This document shows, piece after piece, positions 23,401-35,155 of a stretch of DNA of 64,000 nucleotides. The position numbers and the translations under genes are program-made. Source of the stretch: Fallopia convolvulus (lineage: Eukaryota > Streptophyta > Magnoliopsida > Caryophyllales > Polygonaceae); contig OZ024724.1 of the NCBI GenBank assembly GCA_964016875.1, positions 15,542,501 through 15,606,500 of the forward strand, given 5' to 3'. The notes under the pieces were generated by a model, which had not been told where the DNA came from, searched no databases, and saw only the letters and a list, made by a program, of their open reading frames with translations. Each line of letters begins with the position of its first letter. The stretch's first letter is position 1.

Positions 23401-25577
23401 TATTTAACCAATTGTATCTAAGACCCTTGACATAGCTTACGTTGTTCACACAGAAGTTCTTAGAAATTCCTACCTTTTCAAAAACTTGACCCTTACTATT
23501 GTTACCGAAGGTGATGTTGCTACCTTCTTGTTGATGAAGTGAGATGAATGACTCAAAGCTTCCCGTCATATGAGTTGAACATGCACTGTCGAAGAACCAG
23601 GGACCGCTTTCTCTCACTTCATTCTACAAGGTAAAAGTCAGTTTTTATGAACCCAGAGTTGTTTAACAACTCTTCTGGGTTGGGCAACGTAATGATTTGC
23701 AGAACATCTTTCATTGTAAACTCTCTCAGGGTCTATGGTTGGCTCACGTTCATGAGCTTCCCAAAATCCATAAGATCTGCTATCCCTTTTCTTTTTCATG
23801 CACTCATGTTGAAGATGACCCTCTTTTCCACAATACCAGCAAGTTTTATGAGACTTAAGACCGACATACTTGTTATACCCAGGATAGATTGGTTTGTTAT
23901 TGATACTAGCATGAAAATCAATTTTTGAGGGTTTCAAGTTCTCGACTTGTTTCATCCAGATTTTGTGTGCTTTCTGGCCTGAAAACCAATGTCGTTTACT
24001 TTTCCAGGATTCCTCACATTTGATGTGGAACAACTTGCATTGTTGTCGCACATAGGTGCTTTACCTTTAGGTTCAGGTGGACACAAGGCTTTCAAATTTT
24101 TAGGCACATAGGAATATCCAAGTCCAGGTCTTGACGTTACAAAAGTTTTTGCATACTCTTCAGCAGTTTTCTTAGCTGCAAACTCCTCTATCCATTTCTT
24201 TTTATTGGACTCATTAAAGTTCTTTTCTTTTTCAAGGTCATTGACTAACTTAGCATTACCAAGTTTAAGCATGAGATTTTCTCCTTCAAGGTCAGTGACT
24301 TTCTTTTCTAAGTCATCCACTTCAGATTTAAGATTATCACAGGTTTTGCAGGCAGTAGACTCAGAAATTAAAGACTTTTCCTCTAACTTAGCACATTTAA
24401 GAGACCAACCATGATTATCATCCATTAAGTTAGAGATATTATCTTCTTTTTCTTCAAGTTTCTCACTGAGTTGGGTAACCTGAGTTCCCAACTTCTCAAT
24501 GATAGCATGCAAATGTTCTTTAGTTTTATTGGATAACATACACAAGAGTTTAGAATCATATACCTCTGTTGGAGCATCTATAGCCATGAGACACATGTCT
24601 TCTTGTTGACTTGCCTCATCTTCAACATCAGAATCATCCCTAGTAGCTAACAAGGCATTCTTGTCACCATCCGACTTTCTCCTGACACAGTTTCTTGCAA
24701 AGTGTCCTTTTCTTGAACAATGATAACATATCACATCCTTCATGTCTTTGATAGGTTCAGTTCCTTTAGCTGGAGTCTTACTGTTGCGATTCAAAAGCCT
24801 TTTCTTGGCTCTTGAAATGAATGCAACTTCTTCGTCACCGTCACCTTGATCATCATCGCCTTCAGCAAGATCGAAGGCCCTTTCGACTATCAAGGCAATG
24901 TTCTTGACCTTGACAGTTTCAAGGCGATCATCTCGCCTTTGCTTACTTCCTCCATACATAGTCAGCTTTCCTATGACATCTTCCAAGGTGAGTGTTTTAG
25001 TCTCACTATTGGTTAACATCGCAGCAGCTGCTTCATTCCATTTTGCATTGAGTCCTTGGATCAACTTGTTAACCTGCTTCCACTAGGGAAGTTTTTCACC
25101 AAGAGACTCAAGTTGGCTAACCATAGCTTGAAATCATGAGTGATGGTCACCTAAGGATTCATTCTTTTCTTGACTCACTCCTTCATACTCCCTCTCTAGA
25201 GCAATGATGTGATCCTTCTTCACATCATCATTACCTTGGTGGAGCCTTTTGAGAGCATCCCAGATCTTCTTAGCCGTCTTGTACTGGACAACCTTCTTCA
25301 AGTCTCCAAGAGTTAGAGCATGGTGAAGAACCTTCTTAGCAAGAGCATTCTTCTCTAACTTCTTGTAGTCAACATCATTATAGTCTTCCTTTTTCTTTTC
25401 TCCCTTTCCATCAGCAGTGAGAAAAGTCTCAGGACCCATCTCTATGACTTTCCAGAGTTGTCCATCAAGTGAGCAGATGTGAATCTCCATTTGCTTGACC
25501 CACCAATCGTATTCACCAGCCTTGAGCACTGGTGGCTTCCAGAATGAATCGTTGATTGCAGTATTCGTTGAAGTCAT
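20416..25577 (-). pseudogene. Copia gag-pol polyprotein, right unit (broken)
   Basis: Read leftwards from the ATG at 25577: gag N-terminus (MTSTNTAINDSFWKPP), zinc knuckle CYHCSRKGHFARNC (~24690-24730), coiled coil, second knuckle CWYCGKEGHLQHEC, protease-like FFDSACSTHMTG (~23580), integrase (22440-23249), reverse transcriptase (21104-21817) with MDVKTTFLN, ALYGLKQAP and YVDD, and RNase H (about 20440-21021) with TDADFAG, STAEAEY and CDNTSAI. It ends at TAA 20416. In-frame stops near 25134, 25086 and 20569 and frameshifts near 24050, 22555, 21815 and 21080 break it. The first integrase catalytic Asp is Asn (23013-23015). The order PR-IN-RT-RH marks Ty1/copia, and the sequence style is Sirevirus. 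Confidence 0.9.
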
Positions 25578-25621
25578 CTTTCCTGTGACATAATAAGTAC
25601 TAAAACAAATCTAGAACCAAG

Positions 25622-25633
25622 GCTCTGATACCA
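25622..25633 (-). promoter_or_regulatory. Primer-binding site, right unit
   Basis: The minus strand reads TGGTATCAGAGC, a perfect initiator-Met tRNA complement, two bases from the end of LTR 3. Confidence 0.85.
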
Positions 25634-25635
25634 AT

Positions 25636-26377
25636 TGTAGGATCGTTAGTACGTCTAGGTCGTCGACCTCAACTAAGTCGTCAACCTTTTAATTAAATGC
25701 AGCGGAAGTGAACTACAAGAAAGACTTACTTGAACACGAAGTTTTTTATAGTGGAAACACTTGTTTGATTAACTCAATCAACCAAGTGTAAAAACCACTC
25801 CCTTCCAAGTTCTCGCTTGGAAGGATTAAAAGTCGTCGCTTGCTTTATTGATCTTTTGGACTAGTTACACAAACACCCTGGATCTAGACCTACTTCCCAA
25901 GCACTATAGAACTCGTTGTGGACTGAGTAACTACAACCCTTACTCAATCTAACAAAAGCCTATGTCTTCCTCTCGAACTCTCGTTTCTTTCGTGCTCTAT
26001 CTAACCTAAAGCCTTAGATTAAATACACACAAACTAGGTCAGATAAGAGAGAATAATATCTTCCAATTCGGTTATGGCAAGATATTATTTCAATTATCTT
26101 TACAAAATCATCCTAAGCATATAAAAGAATTACAATCAATAATGGCTTAGGATAAAGGCATACACGGCTTACGATATAATCTGCATAAGATCTTTCCTAA
26201 AACAAGTTTATACTATCCAAACTACCAAGATCTCACGCGTCTTCAAGATCTCCGAGATCTGCCTTCAACACACGTCGACTACCTGATTGACGTTGGTGAC
26301 ACTTTTCAAAGACTCGAGGTCATTCACGTGACATACGTTTGGAACCATCAAAATCAAAGCCTCCAGCTTTTCTAACA
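25636..26377 (-). repeat. Family-2 LTR 3 (5' LTR of right unit)
   Basis: 742 bp, same termini as the other two family-2 LTRs, with a deletion near 25990 relative to them. It abuts the pol reading frame of the minus-strand family-1 element at 26378, which marks the insertion point. Confidence 0.88.
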
Positions 26378-29300
26378 CTCTGCAAGAGAGATAAACGCAT
26401 TAAAAGCACTAAAATTCTTAATAGAGGAACGAGTAAGCACACCTTTATCGTATGGAGTGATGATATTGTCAATAGGATGATCCCTCTTTTTATGATAGTT
26501 TCTGACTTCGATCTGAGTGGGATTTGTTCTTGACTCCTCTTGTTCCTGTTGACATACCGTTCCATAGGATCTACCCTCCATATGATCTTCATTTTGTGGA
26601 GTATCATCTTCAGGATTCGGAGTACCCTCTGTGTCATCTTCGTCCAATTTAGGACTTGGAGGGGTGACGGCTTCGTTTGGAGCTTGAGTGCTTGAATCTG
26701 AATCGACTTCATCATCTGAGTTTGTATTTAGAACCATCAGTATATCCTTGTTACCTGACAGGTACCCTCCATTTTTGGACTCATCAAAGACAACATGAAT
26801 GCTTTCTTCAAACGTTTTAGTCCTTTTATTGAACACCTTGTAAGCCTTGTTGTTGGATGCGTACCCTAGAAAGATGCCTTCATCACTCCTTGGATCAAAC
26901 TTGCCTAGCTCGTCTTTTCTGTTGTTGTGAATAAAGCACTTGCATCCAAAGACTTTCAAGTGGGAAATATTTGGCTTTCTTCCCTTGATTAGTTCATATG
27001 GAGTTTTTGAAAAATTGGAACGTATAGTGACTCGATTAATGATGTAGCAAGCGGTACCGATTGCCTCAGCCCAAAAGGACCGAGGCAAGTTACTTGCCAA
27101 CATCATAGTACGAGCCATGCTTTGCAGTGTTACATTCTTTCTCTTTGCTACGCCGTTTTGTTGAGGAGTCCTTGGCGTAGAAAAGTTTTGAGACACTCCA
27201 TGTTCATCACAGTAGTTATGGAACATGGAATTCTTGAACTCTGTTCCGTTGTCCGATCTGATAGCTTTCAGTTTTTGTTCTGTTGATGCTTCTACTTACT
27301 TGATCCAGCTTTTGAATGCCATGAACGTCTCGTCTTTGGAACCTAGAAAGAGAGTCCATGTATATCTAGTAAAATCATCAACAATAACAAAAAAGTACCT
27401 GCTACCTCCATGACTTCTCACCCACATGGGACCACACAAATCCATGTGTACCATCTCAAGGGGATGAGAGGTGCTAATTGACAACTTTGGCTGAAAAGAC
27501 GACTTGCTTTGTTTCCCTTTCACACACTCTTCACACAAGCTTTCCTTTTTTGTAAGAACTTTGGGAAGTCCTATCACCAGATTTTGTGAGTAGAGTTTGT
27601 GAATTCCTCGATGATTTGTGTGACAAACCTCCTATGCCAGAGATCGGTTTTATCAGCTACTGTAACAAAGCATAGCTCTTCTTGTGGTTGGAAACTTGAG
27701 TCGATAAAATACACATTGTTGCGCCTCTTTCCTTTCAGGACCACAAGATTTGAATTCATGTTCTTGATCGTATGCCATCTAAGGTAAAGGAAACCTCATT
27801 GTTCCCTTGGTCACAAAGCTGAGCAATACTTAACAGATTGTAACCAAGACCCTTCACCAAGCACACGTCTTTAACGTTGGTCTTGTCATTTAGCTTGACT
27901 TCACCTGTTCCAATGATTTCTCCTTGATTGTTGTTGCCAAAGGAAATGTTTCCTCCAACATTGATCTGAAGTGATGACAGAATACTCTCATTCCCTGTCA
28001 TGTGACATGAACACCCGCTGTCAAGGATCCATCGGATTTTCCCCCCAGCTCAACCTGCAAGAAAGAAATCACATTTTAACGACTCAGGCCTGCTTAGCCT
28101 TCCCGGGTCGGTTAGCAGAGCTCACAGAATGATAAATTTGAGATTGAACTAAAGTCGCTTTATATGGACTCTTGGAACTAGAAGCAATTTTCGAGGGATC
28201 AAAATGGTTTTTCCCTTTTTCAGTCTTATGATCTTGCTTCTTTTGTGGTTGATGAGCTGATTTCATTCTGTTCTGATGAGATTTGTCATACCCTTGCTTT
28301 TTCTTACCAGACCATTGTTTCTTGTTGTTCCTTGTATTCTGGTTTTGAGCCTTTTTGTTAGACACTTCTAATCTAACCTTACAGTCCTTTTGAACATGAC
28401 CTCCCCACCACAATGATAGCACACCCTATAGTATTCGCTGAGATAGCGTTTAGGATGTGGTTTCTGGAGGGTACATTCCTTTGCACGTTCCTTAGAAGAA
28501 ACTCTATATTGGTTCCCTTGAGACTGTTTTAGGTATATCTTATGAGCCGTTTTTTCCAGAATACCACTCAGAGTTATCATTCAAATTACTCTCAAGAATC
28601 TTAACCCTACCCTCTAGATGAGTAACTTTATCTCTAGCAGATTGAAGTTCCCTAGCTTTTCTTTCTATCTTCTCTTCAAAGTTAAGGTCATCAGGAGGAT
28701 ATTCAAATTTATCTTTACCATAACCAATACCACACCTATCCAGATTAAACACAACCTGAGTTTGTTTATTAAGCTCATTCTCTAATTCCTCTCCTTTAAG
28801 TTTATAAATAAGAAAATCCGACCTAAGTTCGTTATTAGTTTCAGTGAGAGTCTTAATATCTTTCTTTAGATCTTCACATTCTAAACATAGAACAACACTA
28901 GTAACAGTAGACACTGATAATTTTTCTTCAAGATTAAGACATTTCTCATCAGAAGCTTCTAAATCATCTTGCATTTTTAAGTTATCTTCAAAAAGCTTTT
29001 TAACAAGAATAAAAAGATCAGAATGTTTAGCATTTTCTAAACTAGCAAGGAATTGTTTAGGAGTTACCTCTTGGTCAATATCTTCAGTGTTCAGAGTCAT
29101 GGCACAAATCTTTCATTCAAATTCATCATCTGAGTCAAGATCCCATGCAACGGCGTAGGCCTTCTTCTTCTCGTTCCCATACTCGTTACCTTTGGGACAA
29201 CTCTTAGCATAGTGACTCTTTTCTTGACAGTTGTAGCAGGTAACTTCCTTGATATCCTTCTTTTCCGAGTTTATCTTCTCTTGTTCCTTCCAGGCTCCTT

Positions 29301-30086
29301 TGCCTCTTTTGTAGAGAGCTCTCATTGTTTTTGTTATGAGAGCCACATCAGAGTCCTCCTCTGTAGTATATACTTCTCTCCCAGCAATAATGTTCTCAAT
29401 GGCCTTCTCCACTTTGAGAGCAATACCCTTGTCAAAATTTGAAGTACTACTTTTGATTTTCTCATATCGCTCATAGTCCGTGAGCTTTCCAAAGATTTCA
29501 TGAAGAGTGCATGTCTTCGTAATTGGATTTTCTCTCAGCAAGCCTCTGGTCACAACATACTTGGGACCAAGACCATCAACAATCGTAGAATTTTTCTCCA
29601 ATTGAGTGATGTCCTTTCCAATACCAAGATGGTTGATGCGGTTTACCAATGCCTCGAACCGAGATTGATAGGTAGCAATGGTTTCACCATCCTTCATTTG
29701 GAAGTTGTAGAATTCCTTCTTGGCTTCCTTTCGATGGATTTCCTACAGATCTGTACTGCCAATGTGCATTTGTTCAATTGCAGCCCATGCATCTTTTGTA
29801 TTTTTGCAGTTCACCACCCTCAGCAGATCTTCAGTACCCAAGGCATTGTTCAACAACATTTGTGCCTTGTAGTTCTTCTCCATTCATTTTGTCCCCATTC
29901 ACTTTTTTTCTTTCTTGTGTGCAGGAATGACATAGACTCCATCCTCAATGACTGACCATGCTTGGTAGTCATTGCTTTTAAGCCAAGTAGCAAAGAGAAT
30001 CCTCCAGTGGTCATACTCTCCAGCAACAAGCAGTGGAGGCTTGTTGTTTCCAATCCCGACGTTGTGAGTGTTGTTTCAATTTATTT
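26378..30086 (-). pseudogene. Copia gag-protease-integrase, family 1 (broken)
   Basis: Read leftwards, gag starts near 30086 where the start codon is mutated (ATA against ATG in the other copy). It has a CNCQEKSHYAKSC knuckle (near 29220), a long coiled-coil region (28540-29100) and a second knuckle now disrupted by a frameshift near 28410. The protease motif ILDSGCSCHMTG (near 28000) and integrase (27577 down to ~26700) with HHCC and both Asp residues follow. The catalytic Glu is Lys (GVAKRKN, 27143-27145). Stops and frameshifts occur near 29890, 29700, 28570, 27750 and 27290. The frame ends at ...FISLAE where the family-2 LTR inserted. Confidence 0.85.
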
Positions 30087-30123
30087 TGTATTCCTGCACT
30101 AACACACAATCTAGAGCAAACCT

Positions 30124-30135
30124 GCTCTGATACCA
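30124..30135 (-). promoter_or_regulatory. Primer-binding site of minus-strand family-1 element
   Basis: The minus strand reads TGGTATCAGAGC, a perfect initiator-Met tRNA complement, two bases inside the LTR. Confidence 0.85.
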
Positions 30136-30137
30136 GT

Positions 30138-31022
30138 TGTTGGATCATGACGCGTTAGTAACAAGTCAGGGAACTAGTAATGTTCCCTGGGCAGTGGAAA
30201 TAAACAATAAGAACACAGAATTTAGAGAGGAAAACTTTCTGTCCGACCAACACGTCGTAGAAAGAAAGAACTTACACCTCTGAGACTCCTTCTCGGAGGA
30301 TTTTCAATAGAATACTTTTATTAAGTTTCAACGATTACAAGGCAAGTCAAGTTCCCTGGTAACTAAGGCACCAACCAAAGTTCAACGAACTAGACTTCTA
30401 CAACCCTAAGCGTAAACCTAAATGGAAGTAAACTACTGACTTACTTGTGGATTCTTCACCAGAAAAAGCCACACACTCATACATTTGAAAAGCTCTCTCT
30501 CCAAGTTCGCCCTCTTCAACCACACCTTAAACCCTAGCTATAACCTAGCTATTTATAAGATATGTCAAGTCTGATCTCATACGTAATTCTTGTCTAATTA
30601 TGCAAATATTCCACTTAACAAATCCCACACAATAAGGAGAAAGTAATGTTTGTGATTTTCGATCCTCAACCATGTCGATTCTTGCCAAAACCGAATGATA
30701 TCGGATCTCTTTAGATAAGATCGTGTGAAGTTGATCTTATCCTTCCTTTGATCTCCTCAAGCAACCACCTACAGCTGTCATATCTTTTCAGAAGATTGTT
30801 CGCAGAACATCTGGTAACTTGCCATTAATAGAAAGTCGTGTTCCGTCTGAGACGCGCTTCCTAAACCTGTCACTCGTTCCCTCTATCGTTCCTCACAATG
30901 TTCCATCACTCGTGACCATGTACCTGTTTACCTAAAACACTTACATGTAGAAGTAAGTTATACCAGCTATGTTTGTTATCATTAAAATTAAGAGAAACCA
31001 TGAAACTACCATTGTTCCAACA
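30138..31022 (-). repeat. Family-1 copia 5' LTR (minus strand)
   Basis: 885 bp; on the minus strand it runs from TGTTGGAACAATGG to CATGATCCAACA. It lies head to head with the plus-strand family-1 LTR at 31032, separated by nine bases. Confidence 0.9.
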
Positions 31023-31031
31023 GTTCGTACT

Positions 31032-31936
31032 TGTTGGAACAATAGTTGTTCCATAGTTTCTCTTAGTTTTGATGATAACAAACTTAGTTGGTATAACTAG
31101 CTTTTACATGTAAGTGTTTTAGGAAAACAGGTACATGGTCACGAGTGACGGAACATTGTGAGGAACGATGGAGGGAACGAGTGATAGATTTAGGAAGCGC
31201 GTCTGAGAAGGAACGCGACTTTCTATAAATTGCAAGTTACCATATCTTCTGCGAGCGATCTTCTACGAAGATTTTACAGCTGTAGGCAGTTGCTTAAGGA
31301 GATAAAAGAGAGGATAAGATCAATCTTCACACGATCTTATCTTGGGAAATCCGAGATCATTCGGTTTTGGGAAGAATCGACAAGTTTGAGGATCCGAAAT
31401 CACAAACAATCTTTTTCCTTATTGTGTGGGATTTGTTAAGTGGAATATCAGCGTAATTAGGCAAGAATTATGTGTGAGATCATACATGACTTATCTTATA
31501 AATAGCTAGGGTTAGCTAGGGTTAAAAGTAGTGGTTGAAGTCGAAGAACTTGAGAAGAGAGCTTTTCAAGTGTATGAGTTGGTGGCTTTTTCCGGTGAAG
31601 AATCCACAAGTAAGTCATTAGATTACTTTCGATTTAGGTTTACGCTTAGGTTTGTAGAAGTCTAGATGGTTGAACTTCGGTCGGTGCCGTAGTTACCAGG
31701 GAACTTTGGTTGGTGCCTTAGTTACTTGACTTGCCTTGTAATCGTTGAAACTTAATAAAAGTATTCAATTGAAAATCCTCCGAGAAGGAGTCTCAAGGGT
31801 AGAGGTTTTTCTTTCTACGACTTGTTGGTCGGACAGAAGGTTTCCTCTATAAATTCTATGTTCTTACTGTTTATTTCCGCTGCCCAGGGAACCTTACTAG
31901 TTCCTTGTATTGTTACTAACGCGTCACGATCCAACA
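31032..31936 (+). repeat. Family-1 copia 5' LTR
   Basis: 905 bp, TGTTGGAACAATAG to CACGATCCAACA. The terminal inverted repeat is part of a larger palindrome at the left end (GGAACAATAGTTGTTCC). A candidate TATA element is TATAAATA at about 31497-31504, upstream of the AGCTAGGGTTA repeats. Confidence 0.92.
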
Positions 31937-31938
31937 AT

Positions 31939-31950
31939 TGGTATCAGAGC
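31939..31950 (+). promoter_or_regulatory. Primer-binding site of full family-1 element
   Basis: TGGTATCAGAGC, perfect complement of the initiator-Met tRNA 3' end, two bases after the LTR. Confidence 0.9.
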
Positions 31951-31989
31951 AGGTTTGCTCTAGATTGTGTGTTAGTGCATGAATACAGA

Positions 31990-33522
31990 ATGACTTCAAA
32001 CAACACTCACAACCTCGGAATTGGAATCAACAAGCCTCCACTGCTTGTTCTTAGAGAATATGACCACTGGAAGAAGCTCTTCGCCACATGGCTAAAAAGC
32101 AATGACTACCAAGCCTGGTCAGTTATTGAGGATGGAGACTATGTCGTTCCTGAAGCAAAGAAGAACAAAAAGACAGAATGGGGCCAAACTGAATGGACAG
32201 GAATGGAGAAGAACTACAAGGCACAAATGCTACTAAACAATGCCTTGGGTGCTGAAGATCTCCTAAGAGTAGTCAATTGTGAGACTGCCAAAGAAGCATG
32301 GGAAGCCATTGAGCAAATGCACATTGGGAGCGTTGATATGAAAGAGAGCCATCAGAAGGACGCCAAGAAGGAGTTCTACAATTTTAGGATGATAGATGGA
32401 GAAACCATTGCCACATACCAATCTCGGTTTGAAGGCTTGGTCAATCGCATTAATCATCTTGGAATTGGGGACTCTATCAAACATGCTAAGAAAGTTTCTA
32501 CAATTGTTGATCGCTTAGGTCCCACGTATGTGGTTACAAGACGACTTCTCAAGGAAAATCAAATAACAATGACTTGCAAACTTCATGAGATCTTTGGAAA
32601 ACTGACTGACTATGAGCGATATGAGAAAAATAACAGCGGTGCTTCAAGCTCTAGCAAGGGAATTGCTCTTAAAGTGGAGAAGGCCATTGAAAACATCACT
32701 GCAGGAAATGACGGTGAGCTAGAAAATGATTCTGACGTTGCTCTCATAACCAAAGCAATGAGATCCTTCTACAAGAGAGGCAAGAAGCAAGGTGCCATGA
32801 AGGAAAGAGTCAACTTTGAGAAGAAGGAACTCAAGGACGTTACCTGCTTCAATTGTCAGGAAAAGGGTCACTATGCAAAGAGTTCTCCCAAAGGTAACGA
32901 CACTGGGAACGAAAAGAAGAAAGCCTACATCGCTGCTTGGGATCTTGACTCAGATGATGAATGTGATTCAAAGATCTGTGACATGGCTTTGAAGACTGAA
33001 GAAGTTGATCAAGAGGTAACTCCTGAACAATTTCTTTCTAGTATAGAGAATGCTAAACAATCTGATCTTGTTATCCTTGTTAAAAAGCTATTTGAAGATA
33101 ACTTAAAGATGCAAGATGAAATAGAAGCTTCTGATGAGAAATGTCTTAATCTTGAAGAAAAATTATCAGAAACTACTGTTACTACTGTTGTTCCTTGTTC
33201 AGAATGTGAAGATTTAAAGAAAAATATCAAGACTCTAACTGAAACCAATAACGAACTTAGGTCAGATTTACTTGTTCACCAACTCAAAAGTGAAGAATTA
33301 GAGCATGAACTAAGTACAAGAACTCAGATTGAGTTTAGTCCTGCTAGGTTTGGTATTGGTTATGGTAAAAACAAATCTAAATATCCTTCGGGTGATCTTA
33401 CCTTTGAAGAGAAAATGGAAAGAAAAGCTAGGGAACTGCAATCCGCTATAGATAAGGTAACTCATCTAGAAAGTAGAGTCAAAATTCTTGAAAGTAATCT
33501 GCATGATAACTCTGAATGGTAT
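31990..33522 (+). pseudogene. Copia gag, 5' part, cut by the Athila insertion
   Basis: The ATG at 31990 (MTSNNTHNLGIGINKPP) is the natural start; the frame also runs upstream into the LTR, which is not meaningful. The capsid region (~1-230) resembles other copia gags. The first zinc knuckle (residues ~286-299) reads CFNCQEKGHYAKSS: the last Cys is Ser, so it is unlikely to bind zinc. A long coiled coil (~330-510) follows. The frame ends at 33522 where the Athila LTR supplies a TGA. Gag continues at 44658. Confidence 0.85.
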
Positions 33523-35041
33523 TGATGTTCGCATTTTTGGTATAGTTTTTGATAGGTATTCTTTGTTTATTAGGATTAATTTTGTCTAGTTTAGGTTTAG
33601 TTTTAAGTGTTTTTAGTTAGTTTTGCATAAATCTACGAAAAGGGTGGAATCTACGCTATTTTGTGTATTTTGCAGGTTTTAGCTAGGAAAGGAGCTAAAT
33701 GGAGCTAAATTTGGAGCATCACAGTGAAGGACGGAAGAGTGAAAAGATTTAAGAAGTCGAAGCTCAAGAGATCGAGAGGAGGTGTTGAAGAAAACATAAC
33801 CCCAGGCTCGTTAACGAGGCTGTGAAGGGTCGTTAACGAGGCCATGAAGAAGAAGATTTCGGAGTATTATTTTATTATTCACCGATCCTGAGCGGGAATT
33901 TATTTCCGTATCGGTTGAGTATCTTTTTAGAATCTTTATGGGTTATTAGAATGTGTATTTTAGGGTTTAATATCTTTCTAGATTTTATTTCTATCTTTTA
34001 GAGATTGTTTCTATCTTTTTAGGAAAGTTTTTATCTTTTAGCCTTTTTAGTTTTTTAGGATTTTCTAGTATAAATACCCTTCTATCTAGCATAGAAAGAG
34101 GGCGGCCGAATTTTGGAGTAGAGTTTTAGAGCTAGTTTTTGAGGAGAAGGAAGGCCGAAGGAGAGGCTGCCGGATCGAAAGCCGGTGACGAGGTTCGGTG
34201 ACGACGGTTTCCGAGGTTCGTTGATCGAGTTTGTGGTTCGGTGATTGTTTTGGTTTGGTTTTTCTCTGATTCTCTGTAAGACGATATTTTTGTTATTAAT
34301 TTAAGTTTGAGTTTTTGTTTCAATGTTTGTTTTTATGGAAGTTTTTAGTTTGTTTATCATGAGTAGTGAGTAGTCTATTTTTCTAGGGTCGGGGTTGAGC
34401 CCGACATAGTTGAGCATGTTTGATGAAGTAAGATAGTGTTTTGAATGCCTTTTATCTTTATTGAAATTGTTTGTTGTGTTTAATACCGAAACGGGAGTTG
34501 AGGTAATTTGAGTTTTAACTTGATTGAAAGAGAAAGTTAGTAACTTGAAGGTTGATATTGTTTGAAAACGGAAGTTTCAAGCTTTAGATCCAAAACAAGC
34601 AATAGAGTGAGTTAGTTTATGAAAATAGATTAATTTACTTGTCTAGTCAATGAAAGTTGATGACTCTATCTATTTAAAGGCATGATTTATCTTCTTACGA
34701 ATTCTTATGCTTGGCTATGTTGTGGTGTCCCTTATCCTAGATATTTGTTTTTATTGAATTATTTCTGATAAATCTTCGTTGTTGAATACTTGCTTCGGTA
34801 CCGAGTGTTAGTTGGAATTTTATTAGCTCGTTAATTGGTGTTTTTGTGTTTGGTGGTTCGGTAACGATCCTGACAAGGTCGTTAACGAGGCATCTCGTTA
34901 GTGTTTTGCTTGATTTAATTTGAATTTTTATTAGATTGATAGACAAACAACCTTGCTTCCTGTGGAACGATCCTGACTCCACTGTACTCAGCGGGGTCTT
35001 GACTTACAAATTTATTTGTTGGCCGAGAAACCCTATCAACA
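33523..35041 (+). repeat. Athila-like 5' LTR (copy B)
   Basis: 1519 bp from TGATGTTCGC to CTATCAACA. It has a TATA box TATAAATA at 34069-34076, palindrome copies at 33808 and 33830, and an exact plus a degenerate copy at 34879 and 34858. Confidence 0.95.
34069..34076 (+). promoter_or_regulatory. LTR TATA box (copy B, 5' LTR)
   Basis: TATAAATA, same position as in the other LTRs. It is likely to drive the genomic-length transcript. Confidence 0.6.
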
Positions 35042-35044
35042 AAT

Positions 35045-35062
35045 TGGCGCCGTTGCCGGGAA
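35045..35062 (+). promoter_or_regulatory. Primer-binding site, tRNA-Asp type
   Basis: TGGCGCCGTTGCCGGGAA lies three bases after the 5' LTR and is complementary to the 3' end of plant tRNA-Asp. This site is typical of the Athila lineage. Confidence 0.88.
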
Positions 35063-35155
35063 AGCAACGAGTTGTTAGTTTATCTTTGGGATCGGGACTA
35101 GCCCGACCCCGTTTTTGTTTTTAATTTTTGTTTTCTTTTTTTGTTTTCTCAGTGT

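Larger units (their letters stand above)
9907..26377 (-). mobile_element. Compound Sirevirus-like copia array, family 2 (three LTRs)
   Basis: Three homologous minus-strand LTRs (9907-10672, 16468-17234, 25636-26377) alternate with two internal regions (10673-16467 and 17235-25635). The middle LTR is flanked by a primer site on its left and a polypurine tract on its right, so it serves both units. The outer flanks differ (TTACG on the left, CTCTG on the right). The array is therefore not a single insertion but the product of recombination between elements or LTRs. The right end interrupts the pol gene of the family-1 element at 26378-31022. Confidence 0.85.
26378..31022 (-). mobile_element. 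Sirevirus-like copia element, family 1, 5' part (minus strand)
   Basis: A 5' LTR, primer site, gag, protease and integrase run leftwards until pol is cut at 26378 by the family-2 array. The rest of pol and the 3' LTR are not on the other side of the array (the left flank is Tat gag), so they were lost or lie elsewhere. The candidate target duplication on the right flank is GTTCG (31023-31027). Confidence 0.85.

Noticed and set aside
9907..26377. A dispersed GTCGTCAAC-like motif in family 2, by analogy with the Athila palindrome
   Set aside because: It is frequent by eye (LTRs and some coding sites), but variants are too loose to separate from chance without counting.
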